DNA of 64,000 nt from Anaerocolumna cellulosilytica (GCF_014218335.1 NZ_AP023367.1:5332001-5396000), one strand, 5' to 3'; positions 45,591-54,423 are shown, numbered from the stretch's first letter. A program made the numbers and translations. Notes: generated from the sequence alone by a model not told the origin.

Positions 45591-45650
45591 GTACACTCCC
45601 ATCTGTGTGGTTTGGCAAAACACCAATGCACACTTTTAATTGTATGTTGA
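45591..45650 (-). repeat. Type-A leader element upstream of spmA
   Basis: On the minus strand GGTGTTTTGCCAAACCACACAGATGGGAGTGTAC runs into the ATG. The CACACAGATGGGAG signature is identical to other copies; hairpin 2 is replaced by a different stem (GGTGTTT with AAACC), and hairpin 1 keeps only its TTTCAAC arm. Confidence 0.55.
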
Positions 45651-45816
45651 AAGCACCTATAGCCCTTCTTTATAAATACTATATTCCCCTACTTGGAAAT
45701 CCATTACAGGAAAGTTTATCAGAGAAAACGACTACATTTTTTTTACCTTTTAATACCCTTTTTACAATATTTCCTATAAAATACTAAAATATTGCTAAAA
45801 TATAATAATTAATTTA

Positions 45817-45845
45817 TTGACTTTAGATTTATGTTATGCTATTTT
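45817..45845 (+). promoter_or_regulatory. Promoter of the AbrB-type gene
   Basis: TTGACT (45817-45822) and TATTTT (45840-45845) are 17 bases apart and leave a short leader of about 20 bases with AGGAGGT. Confidence 0.45.
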
Positions 45846-45871
45846 ATTAAGGTATTGTAGGAGGTACATAT

Positions 45872-46129
45872 ATGAAAAGCACAGGAATTGTAAGAAAATT
45901 GGATGAATTGGGAAGAATCACACTTCCTATTGAACTAAGAAGGACTTTAGGCGTAAGCGAAAGAGATCCTCTTGAAATTTTTGTTGATGAGGATAGAATC
46001 ATATTGAAAAAATATGAGCCTACCGATATTTTCAACGGTTCAAAAGATAATCTATATGATTATTGCGGTAAGAAGATTTCGAAAGAATCTATCTTAGAGC
46101 TTGCTAAATTAGCTGGAATTATTGAATAA
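45872..46129 (+). CDS. AbrB-family transition-state regulator
   Basis: 85-residue DNA-binding protein. The first 50 residues form the swapped-hairpin AbrB fold (STGIVRKLDELGRITLPIELRRTLG, shown here only in name; core GRITLPIELRR). The C-terminal half is a short dimerisation region. AbrB in Bacillus represses stationary-phase and sporulation genes, and abrB sits next to rsmI there as here. AGGAGGT precedes the ATG. It is a monocistronic gene with a strong terminator. Confidence 0.92.
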   Translation: MKSTGIVRKLDELGRITLPIELRRTLGVSERDPLEIFVDEDRIILKKYEPTDIFNGSKDNLYDYCGKKISKESILELAKLAGIIE

Positions 46130-46142
46130 GTAAAGCTCAAAG

Positions 46143-46203
46143 AAAGAGCCTGTCAAACATAGTTTATTGAAACAATAAACCATACAGTTTGAACAGGCTC
46201 TTT
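46143..46203. terminator. Nested-hairpin terminator between abrB-type gene and rsmI
   Basis: AAAGAGCCTGT (46143-46153) pairs with ACAGGCTCTTT (46193-46203), extended by CAAAC with GTTTG. The loop holds GTTTATTG with CAATAAAC. A long T-run follows on the plus strand. Confidence 0.85.
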
Positions 46204-46205
46204 TT

Positions 46206-47048
46206 TTATTCATTTAACAAATATTGATAAATATCTCTCTTTGACACACCCCGGTCTGTGGAAACTGCTTTCATAGCCGCCTTCTTATCCATTCCCTGTC
46301 TTATATACAGCTCCATATGCTCTTCTATAGACAAGCTTTCCCAGTTCTTTTGTTCTTCCTCTAAAAGCTCTAATATGTCTTTTCCTTCAATGGTAAGCAC
46401 ACACTCTCCCTTGACTTCATTGGCCTCATAATAGGCAATTGCTTCTGTAAAAGTTGTTGTAAATACCGTTTCGTGTTTCTTGGTAAGTTCCCGTATTACT
46501 GTAAGCTTTCTATTGCCTAACGCCTCATAAAGTTCCTTTAAAGTTTTTAACAAACGATGGGGTGCTTCATAAATAAGGATTGTCCTGGATTCTTTTTGAA
46601 GTTCCTTTAAGATGAGCCCTTTTTCTTTTTTATCTGTTGGTAAAAAGGCTTCAAAAGCGAATCTCCTGGTGGATAACCCAGATAGTGTCAAAGCAGTTAT
46701 ACAAGCCACAGGACCAGGCAAAGAGGTGACTTCAATACCTGCCTCATACGCCATTTTTACCAGTTCTTCCCCAGGATCTGAAATACCTGGTGTTCCTGCA
46801 TCTGTGATTAAAGCTATGGTAACCCCTTGCTTTAACTGCTCCACCAAATACCGGCCTTTTTCTATCTTATTAAACTCATGATAACTGGTCATAGGTGTTG
46901 TAATTTCAAAGTGATTTAGCAGCTTGATACTATGTCTAGTGTCCTCTGCCGCAATTAAGTCAACTTCCTTTAAGGTTCTTAGTACCCGAAAGGTAATATC
47001 CTCTAAGTTTCCAATGGGAGTGGCACATAAATACAATTTCCCTTCCAT
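46206..47048 (-). CDS. rsmI: 16S rRNA (cytidine-1402 2'-O)-methyltransferase
   Basis: 280-residue tetrapyrrole-methylase-fold enzyme that methylates the ribose of C1402 in 16S rRNA. LYLCATPIGNLEDITFRVL and ALITDAGTPGISDPGEE are RsmI signatures. The C-terminal helical extension (SIEEHMELYIRQGMDKKAAMK) is present. It is the last gene of the conserved leftward cluster that starts with the decarboxylase at 52536, and its Bacillus counterpart (yabC/yraL-like) is also beside abrB. Confidence 0.95.
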   Translation of the reverse strand: MEGKLYLCATPIGNLEDITFRVLRTLKEVDLIAAEDTRHSIKLLNHFEITTPMTSYHEFNKIEKGRYLVEQLKQGVTIALITDAGTPGISDPGEELVKMAYEAGIEVTSLPGPVACITALTLSGLSTRRFAFEAFLPTDKKEKGLILKELQKESRTILIYEAPHRLLKTLKELYEALGNRKLTVIRELTKKHETVFTTTFTEAIAYYEANEVKGECVLTIEGKDILELLEEEQKNWESLSIEEHMELYIRQGMDKKAAMKAVSTDRGVSKRDIYQYLLNE

Positions 47049-47083
47049 CTATAATCTCCAATCTTTTAAAAATCAACTGCTAA

Positions 47084-47827
47084 TTAATATCCATATATAT
47101 CATAGATCTCATCGGTATAAACATTGGGTTCTTTATATACCACCAGCGGTGCTTCCACTTTTATCATGGAACCTCCTCCTTTGACTGCTTCTATTAGAAC
47201 CATATTCGGTTCTTTATCAAAAAAGGGATGAACCATTTTCATCCTCTTTGGTTCCATGCGATACTTTGTAAGGACAGTAATAATCTCTACTAACCGAAAA
47301 GGACGGTGTACCAGATAAAACCTCCCGCCAGGCTTAAGTACTCTTGCTGCTTCTCGTACTACATCTTCTAGCGTACAATGAATCTCATGTCTGGCAATGG
47401 CTTTTGGAAGTTCTTTATTCGTAAGTCCATGGTTATTATTCATGTACGGTGGATTACTAGTAACTACATGGAAGGAGGCTGCACCAAATAAATTGGAAGC
47501 CTCCTTAATATCTCCAGTCACTATATTTATTTTTTCGTCCAGACCGTTAATCGCAACACTTCGTCTTGCCATATCCGCACTTTCTGCCTGGATTTCAAGG
47601 CCGGTAAAATGTTTCCCTTCTGTCTTTGCTTCTAACAGTAAAGGTATTATACCCGTTCCTGTGCCTAAATCCAGTACCTCTTCACCTTCTTTTACTTTAG
47701 CAAAACCGGAGAGTAGTACGGCATCCATACCAAAACAGAACTTTTTGCTGTTTTGTATTATCTTATATTGATTACGCTGGAGATCGTCAATGCGTTCTCC
47801 AGCTTTTAAATAGTCTTCTATCTTCAC
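47084..47827 (-). CDS. SAM-dependent methyltransferase, TrmN6/YabB-like
   Basis: 247-residue class I methyltransferase. DLGTGTGIIPLLLEAK is SAM motif I, and TSNPPYMNN is the NPPY catalytic motif of N6-adenine methyltransferases. The family includes E. coli TrmN6 (YfiC), which modifies A37 of tRNA-Val, and B. subtilis YabB in the same cluster. GGAG lies 5 bases before a GTG start at 47827. It is preceded by ricT and followed by rsmI. Confidence 0.88.
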   Translation of the reverse strand: MKIEDYLKAGERIDDLQRNQYKIIQNSKKFCFGMDAVLLSGFAKVKEGEEVLDLGTGTGIIPLLLEAKTEGKHFTGLEIQAESADMARRSVAINGLDEKINIVTGDIKEASNLFGAASFHVVTSNPPYMNNNHGLTNKELPKAIARHEIHCTLEDVVREAARVLKPGGRFYLVHRPFRLVEIITVLTKYRMEPKRMKMVHPFFDKEPNMVLIEAVKGGGSMIKVEAPLVVYKEPNVYTDEIYDIYGY

Positions 47828-47869
47828 ATTCGCTCCAATTGCAAATCAGGGTGCTCCCAATTATTCTGT

Positions 47870-48781
47870 TTATTCATCATCTAAGTGAGAGGACTTTCCC
47901 TCTTTCATTTCAAGCATTTCTAAGGCTCTTAATTCATCATCTATTGCAAGTTTTTCTTTTTTCTTCCTTGCTTTGAATTTTAAAGTAGATGCTTTATATT
48001 CTCTAACTTCTTTTTCATCATTTTCCAGTGTCACTATCACCTTAACTATCTGTTTTAAAACAATCACGCTTTGTACTTCACCTTTTAAGCCATCCGCAGT
48101 AGTAACCGTATCACCTACATTCGGAAGTTTGCTGTTCAGTTCTTCATATGCCTCTTCCTCATTTTTAAGGCAGCACATCAACCTTCCGCAAACTCCGGAT
48201 ATTTTGGTAGGATTTAAGGATAAGTTCTGTTCCTTTGCCATTTTGATAGATACAGGTGCAAACTCAGATAAATGAGTATGGCAGCATAGCGGCCTGCCAC
48301 AGATACCAATACCGCCAACTACCTTCGTTTCATCTCGGACACCGATTTGACGAAGTTCAATTCTGGTTTTAAATACAGATGCCAAATCCTTTACCAGTTC
48401 ACGAAAGTCAATTCTGCCATCAGCGGTGAAGTAAAACAATACTTTGTTATTATCAAAGGTATATTCTGAATCAATCAGCTTCATTTCAAGACCATGTTTT
48501 TTAATTTTTTCTAAACATATCTGAAAGGCTTCTTTTTCTTTTACTTTGTTTCTCGCTTCAACGTCATTATCCTCCGGCGTAGCAGACCTTATCACAGGCT
48601 TTAAAGGCTGAATAATTTTACTTTCTTCCACATCTCTAGGGCCGATTACCACCTTTCCGTACTCCACTCCCCTTGCAGTTTCCACGATAACATTGTCCCC
48701 CTGATTTATCTCAAAACCGGCAGGGTCAAAAAAATATATTTTTCCGGCGCTTCGGAATCTTACACCGATTACATTAATCAT
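47870..48781 (-). CDS. ricT: PSP1-domain protein RicT (YaaT)
   Basis: 303-residue protein with a PSP1 domain. Two cysteine clusters, GICGRPLCC and GVCGRLMCC, are those that bind iron-sulfur in the RicAFT (Y-complex), which in Bacillus affects RNase Y maturation of mRNAs and entry into sporulation and competence. The acidic/basic tail after residue 270 is variable. It begins one base after the holB stop and shares its ribosome site with the end of that gene. Confidence 0.94.
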   Translation of the reverse strand: MINVIGVRFRSAGKIYFFDPAGFEINQGDNVIVETARGVEYGKVVIGPRDVEESKIIQPLKPVIRSATPEDNDVEARNKVKEKEAFQICLEKIKKHGLEMKLIDSEYTFDNNKVLFYFTADGRIDFRELVKDLASVFKTRIELRQIGVRDETKVVGGIGICGRPLCCHTHLSEFAPVSIKMAKEQNLSLNPTKISGVCGRLMCCLKNEEEAYEELNSKLPNVGDTVTTADGLKGEVQSVIVLKQIVKVIVTLENDEKEVREYKASTLKFKARKKKEKLAIDDELRALEMLEMKEGKSSHLDDE

Positions 48782-48782
48782 A

Positions 48783-49775
48783 TCAGTTCTCCTTTATGGT
48801 AAGTAACATTAATTCAATTGCAATATCAAAATTAACGTTAGCATTTAATCGAATTTTGGCTTTTTCAACAGCCGCTATAATCTGTTCTATACCCTCATAG
48901 CTTTTAATGCTGGCTTGTTTTGATATGTCCATAGATTCACTTTTATATGTCAATAGATTAATATCCTTTGTTACCTTATACATCAGTATGTCCCGATACC
49001 AAAGAATAATTAAATCCAAATAATCGTCTATCCGTTCCTTCTGTTCTGAAATTCGCTTTAAACCGTCTATAATTTCATACAGCTCCATGTCATCAATATA
49101 TTTCAACAAATGAAGTACTTCTGTCTTCAACTCACCAAACTCCTCTGATGATGCATATTTAATAGCTTTTCCTACATTACCCTGAGAAAAAACTGCACTT
49201 AGCTCTGCCTGGTAATCAGGAATTTTATAATTTAACATTAGAAATTGTCTGATAGCCTCCTTATCCACTGCCTTTAATTTTAAGGTCACACACCGGGATA
49301 ATATGGTTGGCAAAAGAGCACTCAGATTATTCGTTAATAAAAGTATAATTCCATAAGAGGGCGGGGATTCGATTGTCTTTAATAAAGCATTTTGTGCCTG
49401 CTCTGTCAACCGTTCCGCCTCATCTATAATATAAATTTTATAAAGACTGCTATAGGGCTTTATTAAAATATCATTGTTTATCTGAATTCTAACATCATCA
49501 ACACCTATACTTGCCTTTTCGTGAGTAACCCTTTTAATATCCGGGTGATTTCCCGATTCCGCCTGTAAACAGGAACGGCATACACCGCAGTCCTCCCTGT
49601 TATCTAACCGGGATTCACATTGAAGCGCTTTTGTAAAGGCATCCGCCAGCATATTCTTTCCTGAACCGTCTTCTCCGGCTAAAATATATGCATGGGAAAC
49701 CTTATCCATTGCAATTGCAGTTTTTAAATGTTGTATGATTTGTTCATGCCCTACTACCTGATTAAATTTTTGCAA
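48783..49775 (-). CDS. holB: DNA polymerase III delta-prime subunit
   Basis: 330-residue clamp-loader subunit. AGEDGSGKNML is a P-loop, and four cysteines (in CESRLDNREDCGVCRSC) form the zinc module. YIIDEAERLTEQAQNALLK is the DEAD-like/Walker B region with the sensor around SRCVTLKLK. I prefer a TTG start at 49775 (LQKFNQVVGHEQ) with GAGGTG upstream, because the frame open to 49832 overlaps the previous gene and lacks a ribosome site. It overlaps no other gene; yaaR lies 20 bases upstream. Confidence 0.93.
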   Translation of the reverse strand: MQKFNQVVGHEQIIQHLKTAIAMDKVSHAYILAGEDGSGKNMLADAFTKALQCESRLDNREDCGVCRSCLQAESGNHPDIKRVTHEKASIGVDDVRIQINNDILIKPYSSLYKIYIIDEAERLTEQAQNALLKTIESPPSYGIILLLTNNLSALLPTILSRCVTLKLKAVDKEAIRQFLMLNYKIPDYQAELSAVFSQGNVGKAIKYASSEEFGELKTEVLHLLKYIDDMELYEIIDGLKRISEQKERIDDYLDLIILWYRDILMYKVTKDINLLTYKSESMDISKQASIKSYEGIEQIIAAVEKAKIRLNANVNFDIAIELMLLTIKEN

Positions 49776-49794
49776 ACACAGCACCTCGCTTCCA

Positions 49795-50235
49795 TTATGC
49801 AAAGATATCAAGCAGAATTCCTCTGATTTCATCTATCTTATTCAGTATTGCTATGGTATCCTTTTCTTCCTTTATCAACTCCATGGCTAATTCATCCAGA
49901 TTCTTATCGAGAAGTTTTATCATACCGTATACACGATGGCGTCCCCTTCGGTCAAGAAAGTTCTCACGGCTGAATTTGTGGGATCTGTTTACAATCTCAT
50001 TCATAAAATCTTTAATGAGCTGGCGGTACCTTCTCATATCCCGTACATCCATGTGTTTCCCTAGACGTTTTCCCTGTTGAACAATATCTTCCATTAAAAC
50101 GGTTAGTCTTGCTTGCAGCTCTTGCTCTTGTATATTGCTGATAAGGGTAAACTTAAAAGAGCCGTCCGCTTCCGGCAGAGGAGCTTTTTGTTCTACTTGA
50201 TTTACGGGTTGTAGTTGATTTACTTTAATGTCCAT
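49795..50235 (-). CDS. yaaR: YaaR-family protein (DUF327)
   Basis: 146-residue largely helical protein. It matches YaaR in size, in motifs such as [18 protein letters not shown] and [18 protein letters not shown], and in position before holB. Its function is unknown. A type-A leader element supplies GGGAG 6 bases before the ATG at 50235; the frame extends upstream to 50352 only through that element. Confidence 0.92.
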   Translation of the reverse strand: MDIKVNQLQPVNQVEQKAPLPEADGSFKFTLISNIQEQELQARLTVLMEDIVQQGKRLGKHMDVRDMRRYRQLIKDFMNEIVNRSHKFSRENFLDRRGRHRVYGMIKLLDKNLDELAMELIKEEKDTIAILNKIDEIRGILLDIFA

Positions 50236-50312
50236 ACTAAACTCCCATCTGTGTGCTTTACACACGCATTGACTAGGATATGAGAATATATTACTCATCT
50301 TCTCACTGCCTG
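50236..50312 (-). repeat. Type-A leader element upstream of yaaR
   Basis: On the minus strand GAGAAGATGAG...TTCTCAT forms a hairpin-1 equivalent. GCGTGTGTAAAGCACACAGATGGGAGTTTAGT leads into the ATG. The ATGGGAGTTTAG inside is a four-codon start-stop unit (Met-Gly-Val-stop). Confidence 0.65.
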
Positions 50313-50465
50313 TAACTTCGCGTACGTATTCCCTTTTGTATTTCACTGGCAACCTTTAAAATCCCCCTTAAAAAATCTCACAAAAGCAGGCTGTCAGTAC
50401 TTTTTAAATCTTACAATACTGATACTTTATTATAACATAAAGGTCGTTTAATTTATAGGAAAATT

Positions 50466-51074
50466 TTAATGTATGTCAATATCTTCCTTAATTGTTTTTT
50501 GTATAACTGCTGCTACTTCACTTAGACATATTCTTATATCTTCATTATCATAGCCTTTCATGATTTTAAGGTGTTTTAACTTATCTTCGCTAAAGTCCTC
50601 TTCATCTGCTAAGTACCTTCTGCATAGCTCAGAATATTTGGGATTTACCTGGCTTTTCTCTCGAGCTAATGCCCGCTCAAGACGCAACCCGTCATTCACC
50701 TTAAGATAAATAGGTACAACCTTATCCGCCCCATAATAGTTCCTAATCTGCTCATAAGTAATGAGTGTACCTATCATAAGATAGCTGCCTGCTGACAAAT
50801 CAATCTGTCCATCATCCGCTGTAAAGTAATCCCAGATTCCATGCATGGTATGGTATGCCCTGTGTTCAATAATCTTATTATTTTCCTGAAACCAATGAAG
50901 CTTAGCCTTATCAACAAAATAATACGCTTCACCTTCTCTTTCTCCATCACGTATTGGGCGGGTTGTATACCCCACTACAGACTTTAAAGATAGACCGTGA
51001 TACTCTTTTAGTTTTTTGAAAAGAGTATCCTTCCCGGTGGCACTTTTCCCCATAATAACAAACAACTTGGACAT
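50466..51074 (-). CDS. Guanylate kinase-like protein
   Basis: 202-residue P-loop kinase. GKSATGKDT is the P-loop and GYTTRPIRDGEREGEAYYF the GMP-binding region of guanylate kinases. The lid and C-terminal parts are less typical, so it may be a divergent paralogue. It occupies the place of tmk in the Bacillus yaaO-tmk-yaaQ-yaaR-holB cluster. No substrate other than GMP can be named. Confidence 0.8.
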   Translation of the reverse strand: MSKLFVIMGKSATGKDTLFKKLKEYHGLSLKSVVGYTTRPIRDGEREGEAYYFVDKAKLHWFQENNKIIEHRAYHTMHGIWDYFTADDGQIDLSAGSYLMIGTLITYEQIRNYYGADKVVPIYLKVNDGLRLERALAREKSQVNPKYSELCRRYLADEEDFSEDKLKHLKIMKGYDNEDIRICLSEVAAVIQKTIKEDIDIH

Positions 51075-51108
51075 TTTGTATTTCCTTTCACGGCATTTTC
51101 TTGTATTC

Positions 51109-52536
51109 TCAAACCAAAACCTTTATCTGTTCACATTTCATATCCTCCGTTCCTTGGAGGGACAGACCGGACTTTTTATATTCCAGTATGTTAGACAACA
51201 TCTCTGTTGTAATTCTCTCCCCCGGTACTAAGAGAGGAATCCCCGGAGGATAAAGGTATAAATACTCAGCGGAGATAGAACCGACGCTGTCAGTCAGAGC
51301 CAGGACTTTGTTCTTATATTCATAAGCCTGATAGCAGGTCATAACAATCTCAGGAAGCCCAAAGGTTAGATTGGGCTGATTTTTTGAACCTTCTGTCTCC
51401 TTTGGCTCTTTAAGCTCTCTGTCAATCTCAAGAACAGCTTTTGTAAATCTTGTAAAACCTTCTTTGGTATCTGCAATGCTTGTCATGCCAAGTACATAAT
51501 CCTTTGAAACCAGTTCCATCTGTATTTTATAACGGTTTAACAGAACCTGATACAATTCCGTACCGCTTATGGCAGTATTTTTTACGGATAAAGTAAGTTT
51601 AGAAGGATCAAAGCCAAAAAAGCCTTCTTGCTTAATTATTGTATCGGTTAAAATCTGAATATTCTTACACTTACTAAGCGTCTCATATAATAGCTTTAAT
51701 TCGTCACGATATCCTGAAAACAACTCCTCTCTTCTGGTTTCAAGCAACTTCACACACTGCTCAATGCCTGACATTAATATATATGACGGACTACTGGTCT
51801 GGTAAATGGCCAGCAATCTCTTAATCTCACTATAATTAACCCGTTCGCCGTTGATATGAAGCAATGCCGTCTGCGTAAATGCCGGAAGAGTCTTATGGAT
51901 ACTGTGAATGACAACATCCGCTCCCTGCTGTATGGAAGAAGGTGGAAATCCCTCCGTAAATCCCAAATGAGCACCATGCGCTTCATCAACCAACAAAGGA
52001 ACACCAAACTTATGGGCTATTTCTGCGATAGCCTTTACATCTGAAACAATTCCTTCATAAGTGGGCGAAGTAATAACTACGCATGTTATGTCCGGCTCTT
52101 TTATCAACATTTCTTCTATTTTTTCAGGTGAAATTCCACCGTTTACACCAAAGGAAGGTATTACTGGTGGATAAATATACACCGGATACAATTCTTTAAG
52201 ATACATCGCATGGTACACAGACTTATGGCAGTTTCTTGCTACCAATATTTTATCCCCTTTTTTTGTACAGGCGGATATTCCCGCCAAAATACCCGCAGTA
52301 CTCCCTCCAATTAGATAATGACAAGCCTTTGAGCCATAGAGCTTCCCACATCTTTCCATGCTTTCTTTTAGCATTCCCTCTGCATGATGAAGATTATCAA
52401 AGCCATCTATTTCTGTTATATCAATCGAGTAAGGATTCACCATCTTTAATAAAGCTTGGTTTCTTTTATGCCCGGGCATATGCATTGGATAATAGCCCTC
52501 TTCTTTATATTCTAACAAACTATCGTATAAATTCAT
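51109..52536 (-). CDS. Orn/Lys/Arg decarboxylase, short form (YaaO-like)
   Basis: 475-residue fold-type I PLP enzyme. LIGGSTAGILAGI contacts the PLP phosphate, LVDEAHGAHLGF holds the Asp that binds the pyridine nitrogen, and HSIHKTLPAFTQ has the Schiff-base Lys. It lacks the N-terminal wing domain of inducible E. coli decarboxylases, as in the Bacillus SpeA/YaaO class, which make agmatine or cadaverine. Exact substrate unknown. Start at 52536 is 14 bases from the type-A GGGAG; the ATG at 52557 inside the element is an in-frame alternative. First gene of the conserved cluster. Confidence 0.9.
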   Translation of the reverse strand: MNLYDSLLEYKEEGYYPMHMPGHKRNQALLKMVNPYSIDITEIDGFDNLHHAEGMLKESMERCGKLYGSKACHYLIGGSTAGILAGISACTKKGDKILVARNCHKSVYHAMYLKELYPVYIYPPVIPSFGVNGGISPEKIEEMLIKEPDITCVVITSPTYEGIVSDVKAIAEIAHKFGVPLLVDEAHGAHLGFTEGFPPSSIQQGADVVIHSIHKTLPAFTQTALLHINGERVNYSEIKRLLAIYQTSSPSYILMSGIEQCVKLLETRREELFSGYRDELKLLYETLSKCKNIQILTDTIIKQEGFFGFDPSKLTLSVKNTAISGTELYQVLLNRYKIQMELVSKDYVLGMTSIADTKEGFTRFTKAVLEIDRELKEPKETEGSKNQPNLTFGLPEIVMTCYQAYEYKNKVLALTDSVGSISAEYLYLYPPGIPLLVPGERITTEMLSNILEYKKSGLSLQGTEDMKCEQIKVLV

Positions 52537-52575
52537 TTTGACAACATAAACTCCCATCTGTGTGCCTTAAGCACT
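52537..52575 (-). repeat. Type-A leader element upstream of the decarboxylase gene
   Basis: On the minus strand GAGTGCTTAAGGCACACAGATGGGAGTTTATG lies directly before the gene. Hairpin 2 is GTGC/GCAC; hairpin 1 is not evident. Here the ATG of ATGGGAG is in frame with the gene (MGVYVVKM), so the element may supply the N-terminus. Confidence 0.55.
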
Positions 52576-52697
52576 CCTTTATTGTACTCAAAACCCATAG
52601 TATATTCAATCTTTTTGTGTAAAATCACGCGATAATCCAACTTATAGAAATCTTTTATTTTTTTCTAAAAAGAGTTATACTGTATTTGAATTATTCA

Positions 52698-52853
52698 GTT
52701 GAAAGAAAATACAATAAGAAAGGGTAGCCACAGAAATTCTTTCAACTTTTAGGGTATATCTGAAGACGGTTCTTAAAAGAACATTTCATTGAATATTCAG
52801 ACACACCTTAGTGGCGGTATCGCAGAAAACTGCGGTATGAAATGGGTAAAAAA
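52698..52853 (+). repeat. Type-B structured leader element upstream of the flavoprotein gene
   Basis: Hairpin 1 is GTTGAAAGAA (52698-52707) with TTCTTTCAAC (52737-52746); its loop holds AAGGGTAGCCACA, similar to GAAGGATGCCACACA in the copy at 26425-26481. Hairpin 2 is CGCAG with CTGCG (52821-52834), inside GTGGCGGTATCGCAG...CTGCGGTATGAAATGGGT. The ATG of the gene follows 6 bases after GGGT. Everything from 52537 to 52853 is otherwise non-coding. Confidence 0.65.
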
Positions 52854-53477
52854 ATGAAAGTTTTACTTATTAACGGAAGTCCCAAAGTTCACGGTTGTAC
52901 ATATACTGCTTTGGAAGAAATAGCCGGAGAACTGCAAAAACAGGGAATTGACACAGAAATATTCCATGTAGGAAACAAACCCATCAGAGGCTGTATCGGC
53001 TGTGGCGTCTGTCGCAGTCTATCAGGCAAATGTACTTTTGATGATGATACAGTAAACGTTGCTTTACTTAAAGCAAAGGAAGCAGATGGCTTTATCTTTG
53101 GCTCCCCGGTGCATTATGCTGCTGCCTCAGGACAGATAACTTCCTTCTTAGACCGCTTTTTCTTTGCTGGAAGCGGATATCAGTATAAACCCGGAGCGGT
53201 CATTTTAAGCTGTCGAAGAGGAGGCTCCACCGCTGCCTTTGACCAGCTAAATAAATACCTTACAATATCCTCCATGCCGGTAGTCTCTTCTCAGTATTGG
53301 AACATGGTACATGGCAATACCCCCGAAGAAGTTAAGCAGGATTTAGAAGGCATGCAAACCATGCGTACTTTAGGTAAAAATATGGCGTGGCTATTAAAAT
53401 CCATTCAGGCTGGAAAAGAAGCCGGAATCAGCTTGCCGGAAGAAGAAGAAAGGCTGCGTACTAATTTTATACGTTAG
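52854..53477 (+). CDS. Flavodoxin-family NAD(P)H-dependent FMN reductase
   Basis: 207-residue flavoprotein. MKVLLINGSPKVHGCTYTAL gives the FMN-phosphate loop. GCIGCGVCRSLSGKC adds a cysteine cluster as in iron-sulfur flavoproteins of anaerobes; SPVHYAAASGQ is the second flavin contact. It probably reduces a quinone or other small acceptor. The start at 52854 is preferred over an ATG at 52842 inside the leader element. A palindromic terminator follows. Confidence 0.9.
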   Translation: MKVLLINGSPKVHGCTYTALEEIAGELQKQGIDTEIFHVGNKPIRGCIGCGVCRSLSGKCTFDDDTVNVALLKAKEADGFIFGSPVHYAAASGQITSFLDRFFFAGSGYQYKPGAVILSCRRGGSTAAFDQLNKYLTISSMPVVSSQYWNMVHGNTPEEVKQDLEGMQTMRTLGKNMAWLLKSIQAGKEAGISLPEEEERLRTNFIR

Positions 53478-53520
53478 GATTTATTTGAGAGACTCTATAT
53501 TAACTTATAAAGTTTGTTTT

Positions 53521-53560
53521 ACTATAAGAAAACCACCTTGATAGGTGGTTTTCTTATAGT
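53521..53560. terminator. Perfect palindromic terminator after the flavoprotein gene
   Basis: ACTATAAGAAAACCACCT and AGGTGGTTTTCTTATAGT are perfect inverted repeats of 18 bases around a TGAT loop. Confidence 0.85.
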
Positions 53561-53643
53561 GAAATTATTTGTATTTGAAACTATATTTTTAACCAAACTT
53601 CAAACTATCTTTGGCTAGAGCGTAACATAGACATAAAAAAGTA

Positions 53644-53684
53644 CAATACATAGGGCTCATCCTGAGATTAAATCCTATGTATCG
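53644..53684 (-). terminator. Terminator after the ABC-2 permease gene
   Basis: On the minus strand ATACATAGG and CCTATGTAT form the stem and TACTTTTTT follows. Confidence 0.75.
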
Positions 53685-53691
53685 TCGTTAT

Positions 53692-54423
53692 CTATTTATC
53701 TAAACCAACTTTATTATAAGTAATAAAAAATACGGCACCGGATAATACAATCCATATAAAGATTACCAAAAACGGCATTATCCCACCATCTGATAGACTT
53801 CCGGTTTCAAATAGCTGCTTAAATAGCAGATTCATATTATAGTTGGGTGTAAATTTAGCTATATTTTTCATTCCTTCATTCAGGTCTGCAAAGGCAGGAA
53901 TGAGTAACAGCAGCATCAGAACAGGCATGCCTATAACTCCTGTTGCCATCTGATTGGGTGATAGTATGCCGATAACTGCTCCAATTTCAATCATACAGAT
54001 AACCACCAGGAAGGATATTACCAAAAACCCGACTAGGAATCGCACATCAAATTCCATAATAAAAAATATGAGTACGTTGGTTATTTGAGATATGATAAAT
54101 GTTACCAATACTTTCCCTGCTAAAAATTCAGGTGCAGATACTCCTGACAATAATATGGTACGTAATGTATTCTTTTCTTTTTCTTCTGCGATTAGCATAG
54201 CTATAACAAAACTGCATACCATAATCAGATTCATATTAAAACACATGTTAAAAATCATCATTTTAGATGAAATGTCATTACCATACAAACCAGAAAATAT
54301 ATTATTATATATTACACTAAATAAAATCGGAAGCAAGCACATTACTAGTACATTGGAGTTTTTCAGAAAACTCTTCATTTCTTTTTTTGTTAATGCCTTT
54401 ACTCTTTTGATTGAAAAATTCAT
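53692..54423 (-). CDS. ABC-2 type permease of the LytTR-associated exporter
   Basis: 243-residue membrane protein with six hydrophobic segments, ABC-2 class. LIAEEKEKNTLRTILLSGVSAPEFLAGK is the conserved cytoplasmic loop after helix 2. GGGAGGG lies 7 bases before the ATG at 54423, which overlaps the stop of the ATPase gene (TAATG). It forms the channel of an exporter whose upstream regulator is the LytTR fusion at 55487-56503. The cargo is unknown. Confidence 0.88.
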   Translation of the reverse strand: MNFSIKRVKALTKKEMKSFLKNSNVLVMCLLPILFSVIYNNIFSGLYGNDISSKMMIFNMCFNMNLIMVCSFVIAMLIAEEKEKNTLRTILLSGVSAPEFLAGKVLVTFIISQITNVLIFFIMEFDVRFLVGFLVISFLVVICMIEIGAVIGILSPNQMATGVIGMPVLMLLLLIPAFADLNEGMKNIAKFTPNYNMNLLFKQLFETGSLSDGGIMPFLVIFIWIVLSGAVFFITYNKVGLDK

